A model generated the notes under the pieces. The model searched no databases, was not told where the DNA came from, and saw only the letters and a program-made list of their open reading frames with translations. From the NCBI RefSeq assembly GCF_024129865.1, contig NZ_JAMYFE010000058.1:62001-126000 (forward strand): a DNA stretch of 64,000 nucleotides, given 5' to 3'. Shown piece by piece: positions 45,040 to 53,972 of the stretch. The stretch is from Stieleria tagensis (lineage in GTDB: Bacteria > Planctomycetota > Planctomycetia > Pirellulales > Pirellulaceae). Position numbers and translations under genes: made by a program. Position 1 is the stretch's first letter. Each line of letters starts with the position of its first letter.

Positions 45040-47351
45040 GCGGGCACAATCGAATCGCACCGCTGTTGGTCGCTATCCTGCTGATACTCGGCGGGGCGGG
45101 GTGTGACCAACCAATCTATGACGTCGTCGTCGATTCACCGACCGAATTGGCGTTGGACCTGGTCGACTCGCAAGACGCAATCCGCCACGACTGGCCAATA
45201 CGTGGGACCGTGATGGCGATCGCCAAACCACCACCGATGGCCTACTTAACCTCGTATCAGGAACCCATCCAAGTTGCGCCGCTGAACCAATGCGATCCGA
45301 AAGTTTGGCAATCCCCGTCGTTGTCCGAACCGGTTCGTACGGTCTTGCAAACATTGCTTTCTCCGCTACCGACGCAGATTGATTGGAGCGGTAATATCCC
45401 GGCACAGGAGTTTGTCGGCGCCCAAGGATTTGACCTTTCAATCGATGGCAAACGGTTGGTGACGATCACGCCGGACCAACATTTTGCGCTCTACAACACT
45501 GCCGATGGTCGTCTGATTGGAAAACGGGAATTGCCCGGGGACTGGTCCGATGCCGCAGCAATGGCGATTCGATTCGCCCCCCAATCCAATGATTTTCTGG
45601 TCGCATCAACGGCAAAGATCTGTCGGATCAGCAGTCAAGATGGCGCACCGGTCGGCGAGATCGAAGGACCTGGGGAGCCGATCAAAAAGTGGCTGGTTGC
45701 CGATGACGATTCGTACATGTTGATGTTGACGGAATCGGGAAAGCTATTTGGCGGCGACCCGGATCTACAGCGGTTTGAAGTGTTGGAATTGGAGGGTGCC
45801 GAATCGCAACCGAGCTATCACGACGTCGGAATGAGTTTCGACGGCGTCCGAATTCTGGTGACCGTGGACCAACGACCGCGCACCTACCTGCAAGAATCCG
45901 GCCGCATCGTTGACTTTGTCGAATACCCCGACACCGTTTTTGATCAGCCACCAACGATCTGCGGCGGGGCCCGGGACGATTTTTGGGCGACACCCAAAAC
46001 CGCGTTTTTCACTCGCGCAGTCGTCGGTCCCAACAGCAATGCGGAATTCGGAATCGACAACACCACCGCTCGAAAAATTGCACTCGCCCCGGAACGTGAA
46101 CCCGGAACGCGGTCCCTGTTCTGGCAACCGGCTTGGTTGAATCCGGTTCGGGAATCACACGGCAAAGCCGGCGAGTGGGCCATTGGACTGAGCCGCCGAC
46201 CACACCAAGGAAAATGGCAATGGGTGATCCACGACATCAATATTCGAAATCGTTTTAATTCCGTCGCCAGACCGCTCGATCATAAACCCGACCGATTCAT
46301 CGCCAATCGATTCGGCAGTTCGATCGCAGTCGCCGATCAAAGCGGATTGCACTTGGCCAACTGGATTCCCTGGCGAACACGCAGCGGAGTTCAAGCAACC
46401 CATGACATCGGCCTGTTCTTTACCGAAGGCGACCTCGATGATTTTGAAGCGACCTGCCAAGTGCTTCATGACCAAGATTACTGGTCACACATCGGCAGTT
46501 CGTCTGACTTCCTTGCAAATCTGCTGCGAACGGCATCGACGAACTGGGCGGTCTGGTTGGAACGTCAACAACTCGATGGTGACGATCTGGATTCAGCGAT
46601 CGCGGAGCGGCTAAAGGTTTTGGAGCAATGGCACCAACAGGATGGTTTTTGGGCACGAACCGTGCATGCGAATTTATTGCACCGACAATCCTGGCGTGCC
46701 CGCGAAGCCCAAGACGGTTTGGGCGGTGATCGGTTCACGCGTTACCGAGAACGTCGCGTGCAAGCGATGGAAGAAATGAAGGCGCTGATCGACAACGAAA
46801 CACGCCCCTGTTCGTTGACGTTGATGACCTATGTCGGATCGTTCTTGGAATCGAGCGGCCAGTTGGAAGAAGTCGATGCGATTTGTCGCCGTACCGTCGA
46901 TTTGTTTCCGCTTGGCACCGGACTAGCGCAAACCGTCGGCTTTAAACTAGTCCCCCAGTGGCATGGTGAAGTCGGCGATATGCTGAGCTATTTGTTGTCC
47001 CATTCCCGAATGTACGAACTGCCCTTTGCCGGGCACGTCTACGCGGAAAGTGTCGGCTATCTGGGGGTTCAGCTGGATACCAACGCCTATCACTGGCGTT
47101 CCTTCGATCCCAAACTGATGGGCGATGGGATCGATCTGGCAATCGAGCAAGGCATGTCAACCGAGACATGGTTTTTCAATTGCCAGTCCTTTTACAAACA
47201 GTTGAAGAACGCCCCCGGCCGAGTCGATCAGATGGCAAACTACATCATGCAGACCAACGCGGTGGTCCCGCAAAATCGTCAATTTATCGGCGGTCAAGAG
47301 TTGTACGCGGACCAAGATCGCTGGGAGCGATTGCTGGGGGAATTGGAATAA
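45036..47351 (+). CDS. Lipoprotein with beta-propeller-like N-terminal half
   Basis: 771 aa. The signal peptide ends in a lipobox (LLVAILLILGGAGC), so the mature protein should be lipid-anchored. Residues ~130-440 contain WD40/propeller-like strands (GAQGFDLSIDGKRLVTITPD, AAAMAIRFAPQSNDFLVAS, YHDVGMSFDGVRILVTVD). The C-terminal ~300 residues are helical with paired tryptophans and no known match. It is translationally coupled to the LRR membrane protein (4-base overlap), so the two may form a surface complex. No enzymatic motif is seen. Confidence 0.72.
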   Translation: MSGHNRIAPLLVAILLILGGAGCDQPIYDVVVDSPTELALDLVDSQDAIRHDWPIRGTVMAIAKPPPMAYLTSYQEPIQVAPLNQCDPKVWQSPSLSEPVRTVLQTLLSPLPTQIDWSGNIPAQEFVGAQGFDLSIDGKRLVTITPDQHFALYNTADGRLIGKRELPGDWSDAAAMAIRFAPQSNDFLVASTAKICRISSQDGAPVGEIEGPGEPIKKWLVADDDSYMLMLTESGKLFGGDPDLQRFEVLELEGAESQPSYHDVGMSFDGVRILVTVDQRPRTYLQESGRIVDFVEYPDTVFDQPPTICGGARDDFWATPKTAFFTRAVVGPNSNAEFGIDNTTARKIALAPEREPGTRSLFWQPAWLNPVRESHGKAGEWAIGLSRRPHQGKWQWVIHDINIRNRFNSVARPLDHKPDRFIANRFGSSIAVADQSGLHLANWIPWRTRSGVQATHDIGLFFTEGDLDDFEATCQVLHDQDYWSHIGSSSDFLANLLRTASTNWAVWLERQQLDGDDLDSAIAERLKVLEQWHQQDGFWARTVHANLLHRQSWRAREAQDGLGGDRFTRYRERRVQAMEEMKALIDNETRPCSLTLMTYVGSFLESSGQLEEVDAICRRTVDLFPLGTGLAQTVGFKLVPQWHGEVGDMLSYLLSHSRMYELPFAGHVYAESVGYLGVQLDTNAYHWRSFDPKLMGDGIDLAIEQGMSTETWFFNCQSFYKQLKNAPGRVDQMANYIMQTNAVVPQNRQFIGGQELYADQDRWERLLGELE

Positions 47352-47601
47352 GAACTGACCGGTTCACCCTTAGAACTGGCGGGTAAATCATGGCGGGGCA
47401 GCTCTCTGACGCCGGGCTCTGGGAACCCCGAATCCGTGGTCGAGCAGGCAGCAACCTTCTGCCGCAGTAGCCCGCTCCCGTTGTTACGGGCTAGGAGGAA
47501 CGGACCCAAACGGGTTAGGATAGCGGCCTGTCCCCGGGTCGCCGGTGGCAAACCGCCCTCTCGTCCGCCTTCTCTGCGATGAACCCCCAGGTATTGGAAC
47601 C
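47352..47601. other. Gap with small palindromes
   Basis: TAGCCCG...CGGGCTA (near 47467-47492) is a 7-bp stem with a 12-base loop, and CCGGGCTCTGGGAACCCCG lies near 47415-47433. The antiporter frame is open from GTG 47545 but the ATG at 47602 is preferred. No gene is seen. Confidence 0.4.
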
Positions 47602-49437
47602 ATGGAGTTTCTTAGTGATCTGCATTTTGACGATCCACTGCTAAACATGGCAACGGTGCTGGTTGCAGGCATCATTGGGGGGGAGATTTTTGCGTCGATT
47701 CGCTTGCCCAAAGTCACCGGCTGGATCGCGACGGGAATCTTTTTGCGTTGGGTCGCCCTGCCCGGCATGGACACGCACAGCGATCCACAGTGCTTGGATC
47801 GTTTTTTGCCCTACATGCACTTTGTACTGGGCTTCATCGCGTTCACCGTTGGCGCCACGCTTTATTTCTCAAGCCTGCGCAACACCGGAAAACGAATCGG
47901 TCTGTTGTTGCTGGGCGAAATCCTGATCACACCGATTATTGTGGGTGTCGCGCTGTTTTTCGTTGCCCCCTTTCTGCCTGGCGGGGAAGAGATGACGAAG
48001 CAACCGGCATTGTTGCTGGCGGCCATCGCGATTGCCGGTGCGCCGGGAACCACCGTACTGGTGATCCAGGAAGCCCGTGCGCGAGGAATCTTGACGCGAA
48101 CCCTGCTGGCCGCGATCGGCTTGATTGACATGATCGCGGTGGCTGCATTCGTGTTTGTGACGACGGTACTGATTGACAAAGCCGGTTGGTCACATGCGTT
48201 CCAAAGCGTTTTGGTTCAGTTTGCCATCACGCTGGCCATCGGTGGCTTTTGCGCCATCACGGCGATCCTGTTGACCAGAACGTTTGTCAGCCCAGCGTTT
48301 TTGGGGCCGACGATGGTGGCGGTCGTGTTGGGTTCCTGGGGATTTGCCGCCGGATTCGGAACTTCGGGTGGTATCTTGGCCTGTACCTTTGCCGGAATTG
48401 TGGTCACCAACCTGCGACACGACTTGGTCCGATCCTGCGAAGCCTACCTGCAAACGATTAGCGGCGCCCTGTTCGCGCTGTTCTACACGTTCGCCGGAAT
48501 GCGTCTCGATTTTGGATTGGTGCCCCATGCGCTGGCATTGGTTCTGCTGTACTTCACCGCCCGGTTGCTGGGCAAGTGTTCCAGCTCGTTCCTGGCGATG
48601 TGGATGGCCGGTGCTCCCAACAACGTCCGCAACTATTTGGGGATTGCTTTGTTGCCGCACGGTGGTGTTGCGGTGGGGTTGATTTTGGTCACCAGCGAAA
48701 ACCCTGCGATCAGTGAAGAGATTCGAACCTTGGTCAACACGGTTGGGTTGTCTGCGCTTGCGATCAATCAATTGTTGGGGCCAAGTGCAACGCGGTTTGC
48801 ATTGGGACAATCCGGCGAAGCTCAAAAGGATCGCGCTCGATTACTGGATTTTCTACAGGAACATCGCATCAGTGTCGGTTTGACCGGCAATGATTGGGAA
48901 ACCGTCGTCCGCGAATTGACCCAACAGTTGTTCGCGACATCCACGATGGGGATCGATCAGGAAGACTTTGTTCAGCGAGTGATCCAACGCGAATCCAATC
49001 ACTCGACCTGTCTGGGCAAGGGGCTGATGATCCCTCATGCCATTTTAGAGAAAGGCGAAGGCGACGAAATTCGCGGCGTGCTGGGGATCAGTTCCGAAGG
49101 ACTGGGATTCGAAACGCCTGACGGGCGACGTGTTCACGCCGTGTTGCTGCTGGCGACGCCCGAGATGGAACGCAAACGTCACCTGCAGGTTTTATCGGCC
49201 TTTGCAACGGCGATCACCCGCGATGCAAACTTGGCCGAACAACTGTACCACGCCTACAGTCCGGCGCACGCCTACAATGTTCTGCACGCCGATGAGCAAG
49301 CCGACATCAACTATTTTCTCGAAGACGCTGCCGACAAAGCCGGATTGCGAGAGGCAGAGTTGTCACGTCCGCTGATGGCCAAGGCGAACGTCGTGGACCA
49401 GCCGATCGATCCAAAGATTGCGACGCAGGATCTTTGA
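47602..49437 (+). CDS. Na+/H+ antiporter (CPA2-like) fused to a PTS EIIA domain
   Basis: 611 aa from ATG 47602; GTG 47545 would add 19 residues unlike a membrane start. About 12 hydrophobic segments span residues 12-400 and match the Na_H_exchanger fold (LLAAIAIAGAPGTTVLVIQEARARG, AAIGLIDMIAVAAFVFVTTV, RNYLGIALLPHGGVAVGLILVT). Residues ~420-560 are a PTS EIIA type-2 domain: STCLGKGLMIPHAILEKG with the phosphorylatable His near 479, then HAVLLLATPEMERKRHLQVLSAFA. Fusion implies that ion transport is controlled by phosphotransfer or that the domain is a ligand-sensing relic. No PTS genes are nearby. Confidence 0.88.
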   Translation: MEFLSDLHFDDPLLNMATVLVAGIIGGEIFASIRLPKVTGWIATGIFLRWVALPGMDTHSDPQCLDRFLPYMHFVLGFIAFTVGATLYFSSLRNTGKRIGLLLLGEILITPIIVGVALFFVAPFLPGGEEMTKQPALLLAAIAIAGAPGTTVLVIQEARARGILTRTLLAAIGLIDMIAVAAFVFVTTVLIDKAGWSHAFQSVLVQFAITLAIGGFCAITAILLTRTFVSPAFLGPTMVAVVLGSWGFAAGFGTSGGILACTFAGIVVTNLRHDLVRSCEAYLQTISGALFALFYTFAGMRLDFGLVPHALALVLLYFTARLLGKCSSSFLAMWMAGAPNNVRNYLGIALLPHGGVAVGLILVTSENPAISEEIRTLVNTVGLSALAINQLLGPSATRFALGQSGEAQKDRARLLDFLQEHRISVGLTGNDWETVVRELTQQLFATSTMGIDQEDFVQRVIQRESNHSTCLGKGLMIPHAILEKGEGDEIRGVLGISSEGLGFETPDGRRVHAVLLLATPEMERKRHLQVLSAFATAITRDANLAEQLYHAYSPAHAYNVLHADEQADINYFLEDAADKAGLREAELSRPLMAKANVVDQPIDPKIATQDL

Positions 49438-49455
49438 CAAGATCCACTACCGCTG

Positions 49456-49953
49456 CTAGACGTTTGCTTGGCCCTTGATCGTGCGCTGCGCGATCTCCCA
49501 GGCATCGTTCAAGTGTTCGCGGTATTCAACCGGCGACAACAACACGCCTGTCGCTGCACCGTCGACGGAAAGTTCAATCATCCAGCCGCGATCGTAGGGG
49601 TCGGCGTTGATCAACGACGGGTCGGCCACCACGTCTTCGTTGATTTTCGTGAACACACCGGCCAGCGGAGAATACAAATCGCTTTCTGCTTTCTTGCTTT
49701 CGATGGCACCGATCATCTGTCGCGCTGCGACCGTCGACGGCGGATCGATTTCCCAATCCAAGAAATACACGTCTTGCAGCAACCGCACCGCATAGGCCGA
49801 TAATCCGAACCGCCAACACTGCGTCGACGTCGACCCCGGATCCATGTGTTTGGCCCACATGTGGTTCTTGGCGTAATGGCGATCGGTTGGAAACGTGGCC
49901 TGGAACTCTCCCATCGCGAACGAGAACGAGTCGCCGCTAGGTGTATCGGACAT
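49456..49953 (-). CDS. Glycine-cleavage H-protein-like lipoyl carrier
   Basis: 165 aa from ATG 49953, which lies inside the upstream radical SAM gene (17-base overlap). The lipoyl domain is clear: HYAKNHMWAKH, RFGLSAYAVRLLQDVYFLDW, IGAIESKKAESDLYSPLAGV (the second Lys is the expected lipoylation site) and INADPYDRGWMIEL. It is diverged from canonical GcvH: the strand after HMWAKH is longer and has a Cys. No gcvT or gcvP is near. Its translational coupling to a HemW/HemN-like enzyme is unusual, so a dedicated carrier function is plausible. Confidence 0.83.
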   Translation of the reverse strand: MSDTPSGDSFSFAMGEFQATFPTDRHYAKNHMWAKHMDPGSTSTQCWRFGLSAYAVRLLQDVYFLDWEIDPPSTVAARQMIGAIESKKAESDLYSPLAGVFTKINEDVVADPSLINADPYDRGWMIELSVDGAATGVLLSPVEYREHLNDAWEIAQRTIKGQANV

Positions 49954-51253
49954 TCTGATGTTCCGGCTCGAAGAACAATGGCAACATGGCGTCGACACGC
50001 AGCAATCCGAAACGGGTCAATTCAACCCGATCGTCGTGGACCGTCGCCCAGCCCTCGTCAACATACTTGTCCCACTGCGACTGCCAATGGGAAACGATAT
50101 CGACACCGAATTTCTGTTGGAAATAGTCGCGTTCTAGATAACCACGTTTGAGCAACAGAATCATCTCACGAATCAGTTTTTGCTCATCACTGGGTACAAA
50201 TCCTCGTCCCAGCGGCAATTGGCCGGATTCGACCGTCGACAAATAGCCCTCTAATTCGGCGACGTTCTGGTAGTGGACTCCACTGGCGTGGCCGAAGCTG
50301 GCGATTCCGGTGGCCAGCAAGTCGGCCCCCTTCCACAGGTTGTCACGATAGGAAAAGTTTACTTTGGACGGATCCTTGACCACCGTGTAGGCGCTGCTGA
50401 CGCTGTATCCGGCATCCAAAAATTCATTGAACGCATAGTCAACCCAAGCCCGTTTGGTGGCCCAGTCGGCTACCGGACTGGAGGAATGATTGTCCAACAT
50501 GTCTTTGCTGATCACGGTATTGAACGGCAATTCCATCTGATAGATCGTCACACTTTCGGGTGACATGTCGATCGTTTGACGAATGTTGTCTTTCCAATTG
50601 TCCCAGGTTTCGCCGACCATTCCGGAAATCAAGTCGATGTTGACGTTGGGGAATTCCGCTTCCGCGATCCATTCCCAGGCGCGAAACACCTGTTTTGACA
50701 AATGGGCACGCCCGTTTTCTTCCAACAATTTGTCAGAAAAGTTCTCGATCCCCAAACTGATCCGTGTCACGCCCAATTCTTCACGCAGCGTTTTGACTTT
50801 GGTCTCGCTCAGTGTTCCCGGTTCGCATTCAAACGTCACCTCTTCGGCACCGTCCCAGGTGATGTGTTCGCGCAATCGGCCGGCCAGTTTTGTCAGTTGC
50901 TTGGGCGAAAGAAAACTGGGTGTTCCGCCGCCGAAATAGACGAATCGGAACGGGCGATCGTTCATCACAGCCAATTGGCTGACCATCGAGATCTCGTTGC
51001 ACAGTGCATCGACATAGCGCTGGACCTCGGGGGCTTTCACATCGGTGAAGACCTTGAAGTAACAGAACTTGCAGCGTTTGCGACAAAACGGGATGTGCAG
51101 GTACAAACCCAACGGCGTTGTTTCCGTCGGCGGGCTCTGGAGCGCGGTCCGAACGTCGCCCAGGAAGTCTTTTTTCCATTGGCTGTAAGGGGGATAATTC
51201 GAAATGAAGTAACTACCGACTTCGGTTTTCGAATCACTTGCGGCTGAAGACAT
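49937..51253 (-). CDS. Radical SAM protein of the HemW/HemN (coproporphyrinogen dehydrogenase-like) family
   Basis: 438 aa from ATG 51253. The 4Fe-4S/SAM motif is CRKRCKFC (LYLHIPFCRKRCKFCYFKV), followed by FRFVYFGGGTPSFLSPKQL, TFECEPGTLSETKVKTL, GVTRISLGIENFSD and IDLISGMVGETWDNWKDNI, all as in HemW/HemN. The C-terminal HemN-type domain is present (SDEQKLIREMILLLKRGYL ... RFGLLRVDAMLPLFF). HemW is a heme chaperone and HemN an oxidase; sequence alone does not settle which applies. The motif has YF instead of the DF usual in HemW after CxFC. It is part of the leftward operon with RluD-like and GcvH-like genes. Confidence 0.85.
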   Translation of the reverse strand: MSSAASDSKTEVGSYFISNYPPYSQWKKDFLGDVRTALQSPPTETTPLGLYLHIPFCRKRCKFCYFKVFTDVKAPEVQRYVDALCNEISMVSQLAVMNDRPFRFVYFGGGTPSFLSPKQLTKLAGRLREHITWDGAEEVTFECEPGTLSETKVKTLREELGVTRISLGIENFSDKLLEENGRAHLSKQVFRAWEWIAEAEFPNVNIDLISGMVGETWDNWKDNIRQTIDMSPESVTIYQMELPFNTVISKDMLDNHSSSPVADWATKRAWVDYAFNEFLDAGYSVSSAYTVVKDPSKVNFSYRDNLWKGADLLATGIASFGHASGVHYQNVAELEGYLSTVESGQLPLGRGFVPSDEQKLIREMILLLKRGYLERDYFQQKFGVDIVSHWQSQWDKYVDEGWATVHDDRVELTRFGLLRVDAMLPLFFEPEHQNVRYT

Positions 51254-51330
51254 AGAGCGGTCTGTGCGATTGGCGGGAACTGCGTGATCGATTGGAACGC
51301 TATTGTAGCCACTGGTCACCCTCCAGGTCA

Positions 51331-52341
51331 TCAGTGACTGCGGATGACATCGATGGTCCGCAACAGGTCATCCGGCAGCGGGGCTTCAAACGACATCATT
51401 TGCCCGGTTTGCGGATGGCATAGCGTCAGCCGTTTGGCGTGCAGAGCCTGGCGAGTCAAAACTGGGGGGCTATCGTCGACCGATCCTTTGCCCTGCAACC
51501 AGGATTCGCTGGCCATCGCGTGCCCACCGTACAAGCGGTCACACAGGATCGGGTAACCCAAATGGGCCAGGTGGACGCGGATTTGATGGGTTCGACCGGT
51601 TTTCGGTTTGACGCGAACGGTGGTGAACCGCCCGTGCCGCTCGATGACTTCGTAAAACGTGCTGGCCGTCTTGGTCGTCGCGTGATTTTCGCGGATTGCC
51701 ATTTTGTCCCGCTGATACGGATGGCGACCGATCGACGCTTCAATGACATCGCGATCACGGTCGATCCGGCCGACGACGATCGCAAAGTATTCCTTTTCAA
51801 CCTCGCGATCCTGCCATTGCTGGGCCAGCGCAACATGCACCGCGTTTGTTTTCGCGACCACAATCACTCCGCTGGTGTCGCGGTCCAATCGGTGCACGAT
51901 GCCGGGGCGGGTCGGCCCACCCACATCCGAAAGGGACTGAAAGCGATAGGCCAGAGCGCTGGTCAACGTGCCGATCCAGTTGCCACGAGCGGGGTGCACC
52001 ACCATCCCCGGTGGTTTATTGACGACGACAAATCCGTCGTCTTCGTACAACACATCCAAAGGGATATTTTCCGGCACCACATCGTCGGAAAATTCTTCCG
52101 GCAATTGAAAGCGGATCGCCTGACCGGGTTTAATGCGAAAACTCGGACGCACCACCCGCCCGTCGACCTCCGCCCCGTCGTCCTGAACCGCCTTGCGAAT
52201 CTGGCTGCGGCTGAAACCGTCGCAGGCGGATGTCAGAAACAAATCGATCCGCTGGCCGTTGGCTGAATCCGGGACGACAAAATCACGACGAACCGGATCC
52301 TCGATCGGTGTAGCGTCAGCGGCGTGTTCAGATTCAGTCAC
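51331..52341 (-). CDS. RluA/RluD-family 23S rRNA pseudouridine synthase
   Basis: 336 aa. An S4 RNA-binding domain (QRIDLFLTSACDGFSRSQIRKAVQDDGAEVDG) precedes the catalytic domain. Motif II is GIVHRLDRDTSGVIVVAKT, with the nucleophilic Asp. LYEDDGFVVVNKPPGMVVHP and KPKTGRTHQIRVHLAHLGYPI complete the family pattern. RluD makes pseudouridines in helix 69 of 23S rRNA; RluC is an alternative. It follows the TPR membrane protein by 9 bases and precedes the radical SAM gene by 77 bases. Confidence 0.93.
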   Translation of the reverse strand: MTESEHAADATPIEDPVRRDFVVPDSANGQRIDLFLTSACDGFSRSQIRKAVQDDGAEVDGRVVRPSFRIKPGQAIRFQLPEEFSDDVVPENIPLDVLYEDDGFVVVNKPPGMVVHPARGNWIGTLTSALAYRFQSLSDVGGPTRPGIVHRLDRDTSGVIVVAKTNAVHVALAQQWQDREVEKEYFAIVVGRIDRDRDVIEASIGRHPYQRDKMAIRENHATTKTASTFYEVIERHGRFTTVRVKPKTGRTHQIRVHLAHLGYPILCDRLYGGHAMASESWLQGKGSVDDSPPVLTRQALHAKRLTLCHPQTGQMMSFEAPLPDDLLRTIDVIRSH

Positions 52342-52350
52342 TCGGTGATG

Positions 52351-53307
52351 CTACTGAGATGCTTCGGAATTCGAATCATCAGCCGACTCTTCATTGGTCG
52401 ATCCGGTCGGCTCGGCTGCTTCGTCACTGGTCTTAGACGCGCCATCGGCTGGAGTCTCGCTGGGCTCTGCGTCGGTCGCCGCGGCGGGTTCGGCGGGCTG
52501 ATCGGTTGACTCGCTGGAATCGGCTGCTGGCTCGGCGTTCATTTCCGCCTCGTTGCCGGCCTGTGCATCCTCCGGCAATTCCAAACCGCCTTCGACGGCA
52601 TCTTGCGGCTGATCCGATGCTTTCAAGTTGTCGCCCAAATCCAGATCAGGCAGCTCCAAATCGGGCAGATCCGGCAATCCTGATGCACCCGGCAATTCGG
52701 GCGGCAACGACGGATCGGCGGGCGAGAAATCTTGTTCGGAGAACCACGCCAGGAATTCGTCCGATTGGGGATTCGCCAACCGAGCGATCCGCTGTTTGGC
52801 GATTTCTACCATCTGTTCGGATTCGTTAGCATCCACCGTGCCCTGATAGGCCTGCTTGGCCTCCTCGACTTCACCCAGCGATTCGGCGGCCATTGCCAAT
52901 CCGAAATTGGCTCGCGACACCAAGATCGTGTCTTTGGAGGCCCCACGGGCACTGGTGAATTGCTCTTTGGCTTGACCGAGCAACGTTTCGGCTTCGTCAC
53001 GGTCTTGGTACAGCGAATTGATGCCTTGGGCCAAGCTATCGTTGCCTTGGAACAATAGCGACCAGGCCGCGGCCACGGTGTCGGGATATTGTGAGGCGAC
53101 TTCGGGGTTTTCCATCAATAATTGCAATGTGGCGTCGGCCCGTTTGGCAGTTTGCCCGCTGGTGTACAGCCCGATTCCGACCAAAGCCACGACGACGGCA
53201 ACCACACCCGCCAAAATCAGCTTCGAATAGGGTTCCACTTTTTTGAAAACGCTCGCGAGATTCTCTGCGACCAGATTCTGCTCGAGCTGTTCCTGGCGAT
53301 CTTTCAT
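52351..53307 (-). CDS. TPR-containing membrane protein with acidic tail (YfgM-like)
   Basis: 318 aa. A short cytoplasmic N-terminus (MKDRQEQLEQNLVAENLASVF) is followed by one membrane helix (LILAGVVAVVVALVGIGLYTSG, ~30-51). Helical TPR-like units follow (AAWSLLFQGNDSLAQGINSLYQ, ANFGLAMAAESLGEVEEAKQAYQGTVDA). The last ~115 residues are Pro, Glu, Asp, Ala and Ser-rich and probably disordered. The layout resembles YfgM/BamD-like periplasmic TPR proteins. First gene of a leftward operon ending with the GcvH-like gene. Confidence 0.75.
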   Translation of the reverse strand: MKDRQEQLEQNLVAENLASVFKKVEPYSKLILAGVVAVVVALVGIGLYTSGQTAKRADATLQLLMENPEVASQYPDTVAAAWSLLFQGNDSLAQGINSLYQDRDEAETLLGQAKEQFTSARGASKDTILVSRANFGLAMAAESLGEVEEAKQAYQGTVDANESEQMVEIAKQRIARLANPQSDEFLAWFSEQDFSPADPSLPPELPGASGLPDLPDLELPDLDLGDNLKASDQPQDAVEGGLELPEDAQAGNEAEMNAEPAADSSESTDQPAEPAAATDAEPSETPADGASKTSDEAAEPTGSTNEESADDSNSEASQ

Positions 53308-53444
53308 GTGTACTGAAGCCCGCGTTTTCTAAACGATCGGGCCCTATTGAGTGGTCTGTGCGGTCATCGGCAGCGCAAGTGTCGCGCTCGGCCTGAATCC
53401 GGAAGTATAGGAATGCTAAAAACTTACCGTCAATAGAAGGCCGA

Positions 53445-53804
53445 CTATTCGGCGGCGTGCTCCTGCAGCTCCTCAAGCGACGCAAATTCCAGCGAGGAAA
53501 TGTGTGTGGACGCCAGCACCACATCCGGTGCCTGGCCCGCGTCGTAAGCTTCTTTCCAGCGGGCGGCACACAAACACCACCGGTCGCCTGGCTGCAGCCC
53601 CGCAAAGCGGAACAGTGGGTTGGGCGTGCTCAGATCGTTCCCCCGAGACTTGCTGAAGGCCAAAAATTCGGCACTCATCACACAACAAACCACATGCAAT
53701 CCCGTGTCCGAAGCCCCCGTGTTACAGCAACCATCACGATAAAACCCGGTCATCGGGTCGGTGCTACAGCTTTCCAAATCGGTACCAAGAACGTTTTTGG
53801 CCAT
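53445..53804 (-). CDS. DUF2237 family protein
   Basis: 119 aa, the full usual length of the family. Conserved text is obvious: NVLGTDLESCSTDPMTGFYRDGCCNTG, HVVCCVMSAEFLAFSKSRGNDLSTP and GLQPGDRWCLCAARWKEAYDAGQAPDVVLASTH. Several invariant cysteines are kept. The family is widespread in bacteria, plants and algae with no established function. It stands alone, divergent from pcrA. Confidence 0.93.
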   Translation of the reverse strand: MAKNVLGTDLESCSTDPMTGFYRDGCCNTGASDTGLHVVCCVMSAEFLAFSKSRGNDLSTPNPLFRFAGLQPGDRWCLCAARWKEAYDAGQAPDVVLASTHISSLEFASLEELQEHAAE

Positions 53805-53972
53805 GTCAGGTCAAATCGGTGAACAGCGGGACGGAGAATCAACCCTTCAAGTGTAGCGTTTGCCCCAGCGAAATGTGCGCCGGCGTGGCCGGTCCTGCCG
53901 CGATCGCTATGATGGTTTGTTCCGCATTCTACGCCTCGCTTTCGATCTTGTTTTTTGCCGCCCGCACCAGCC

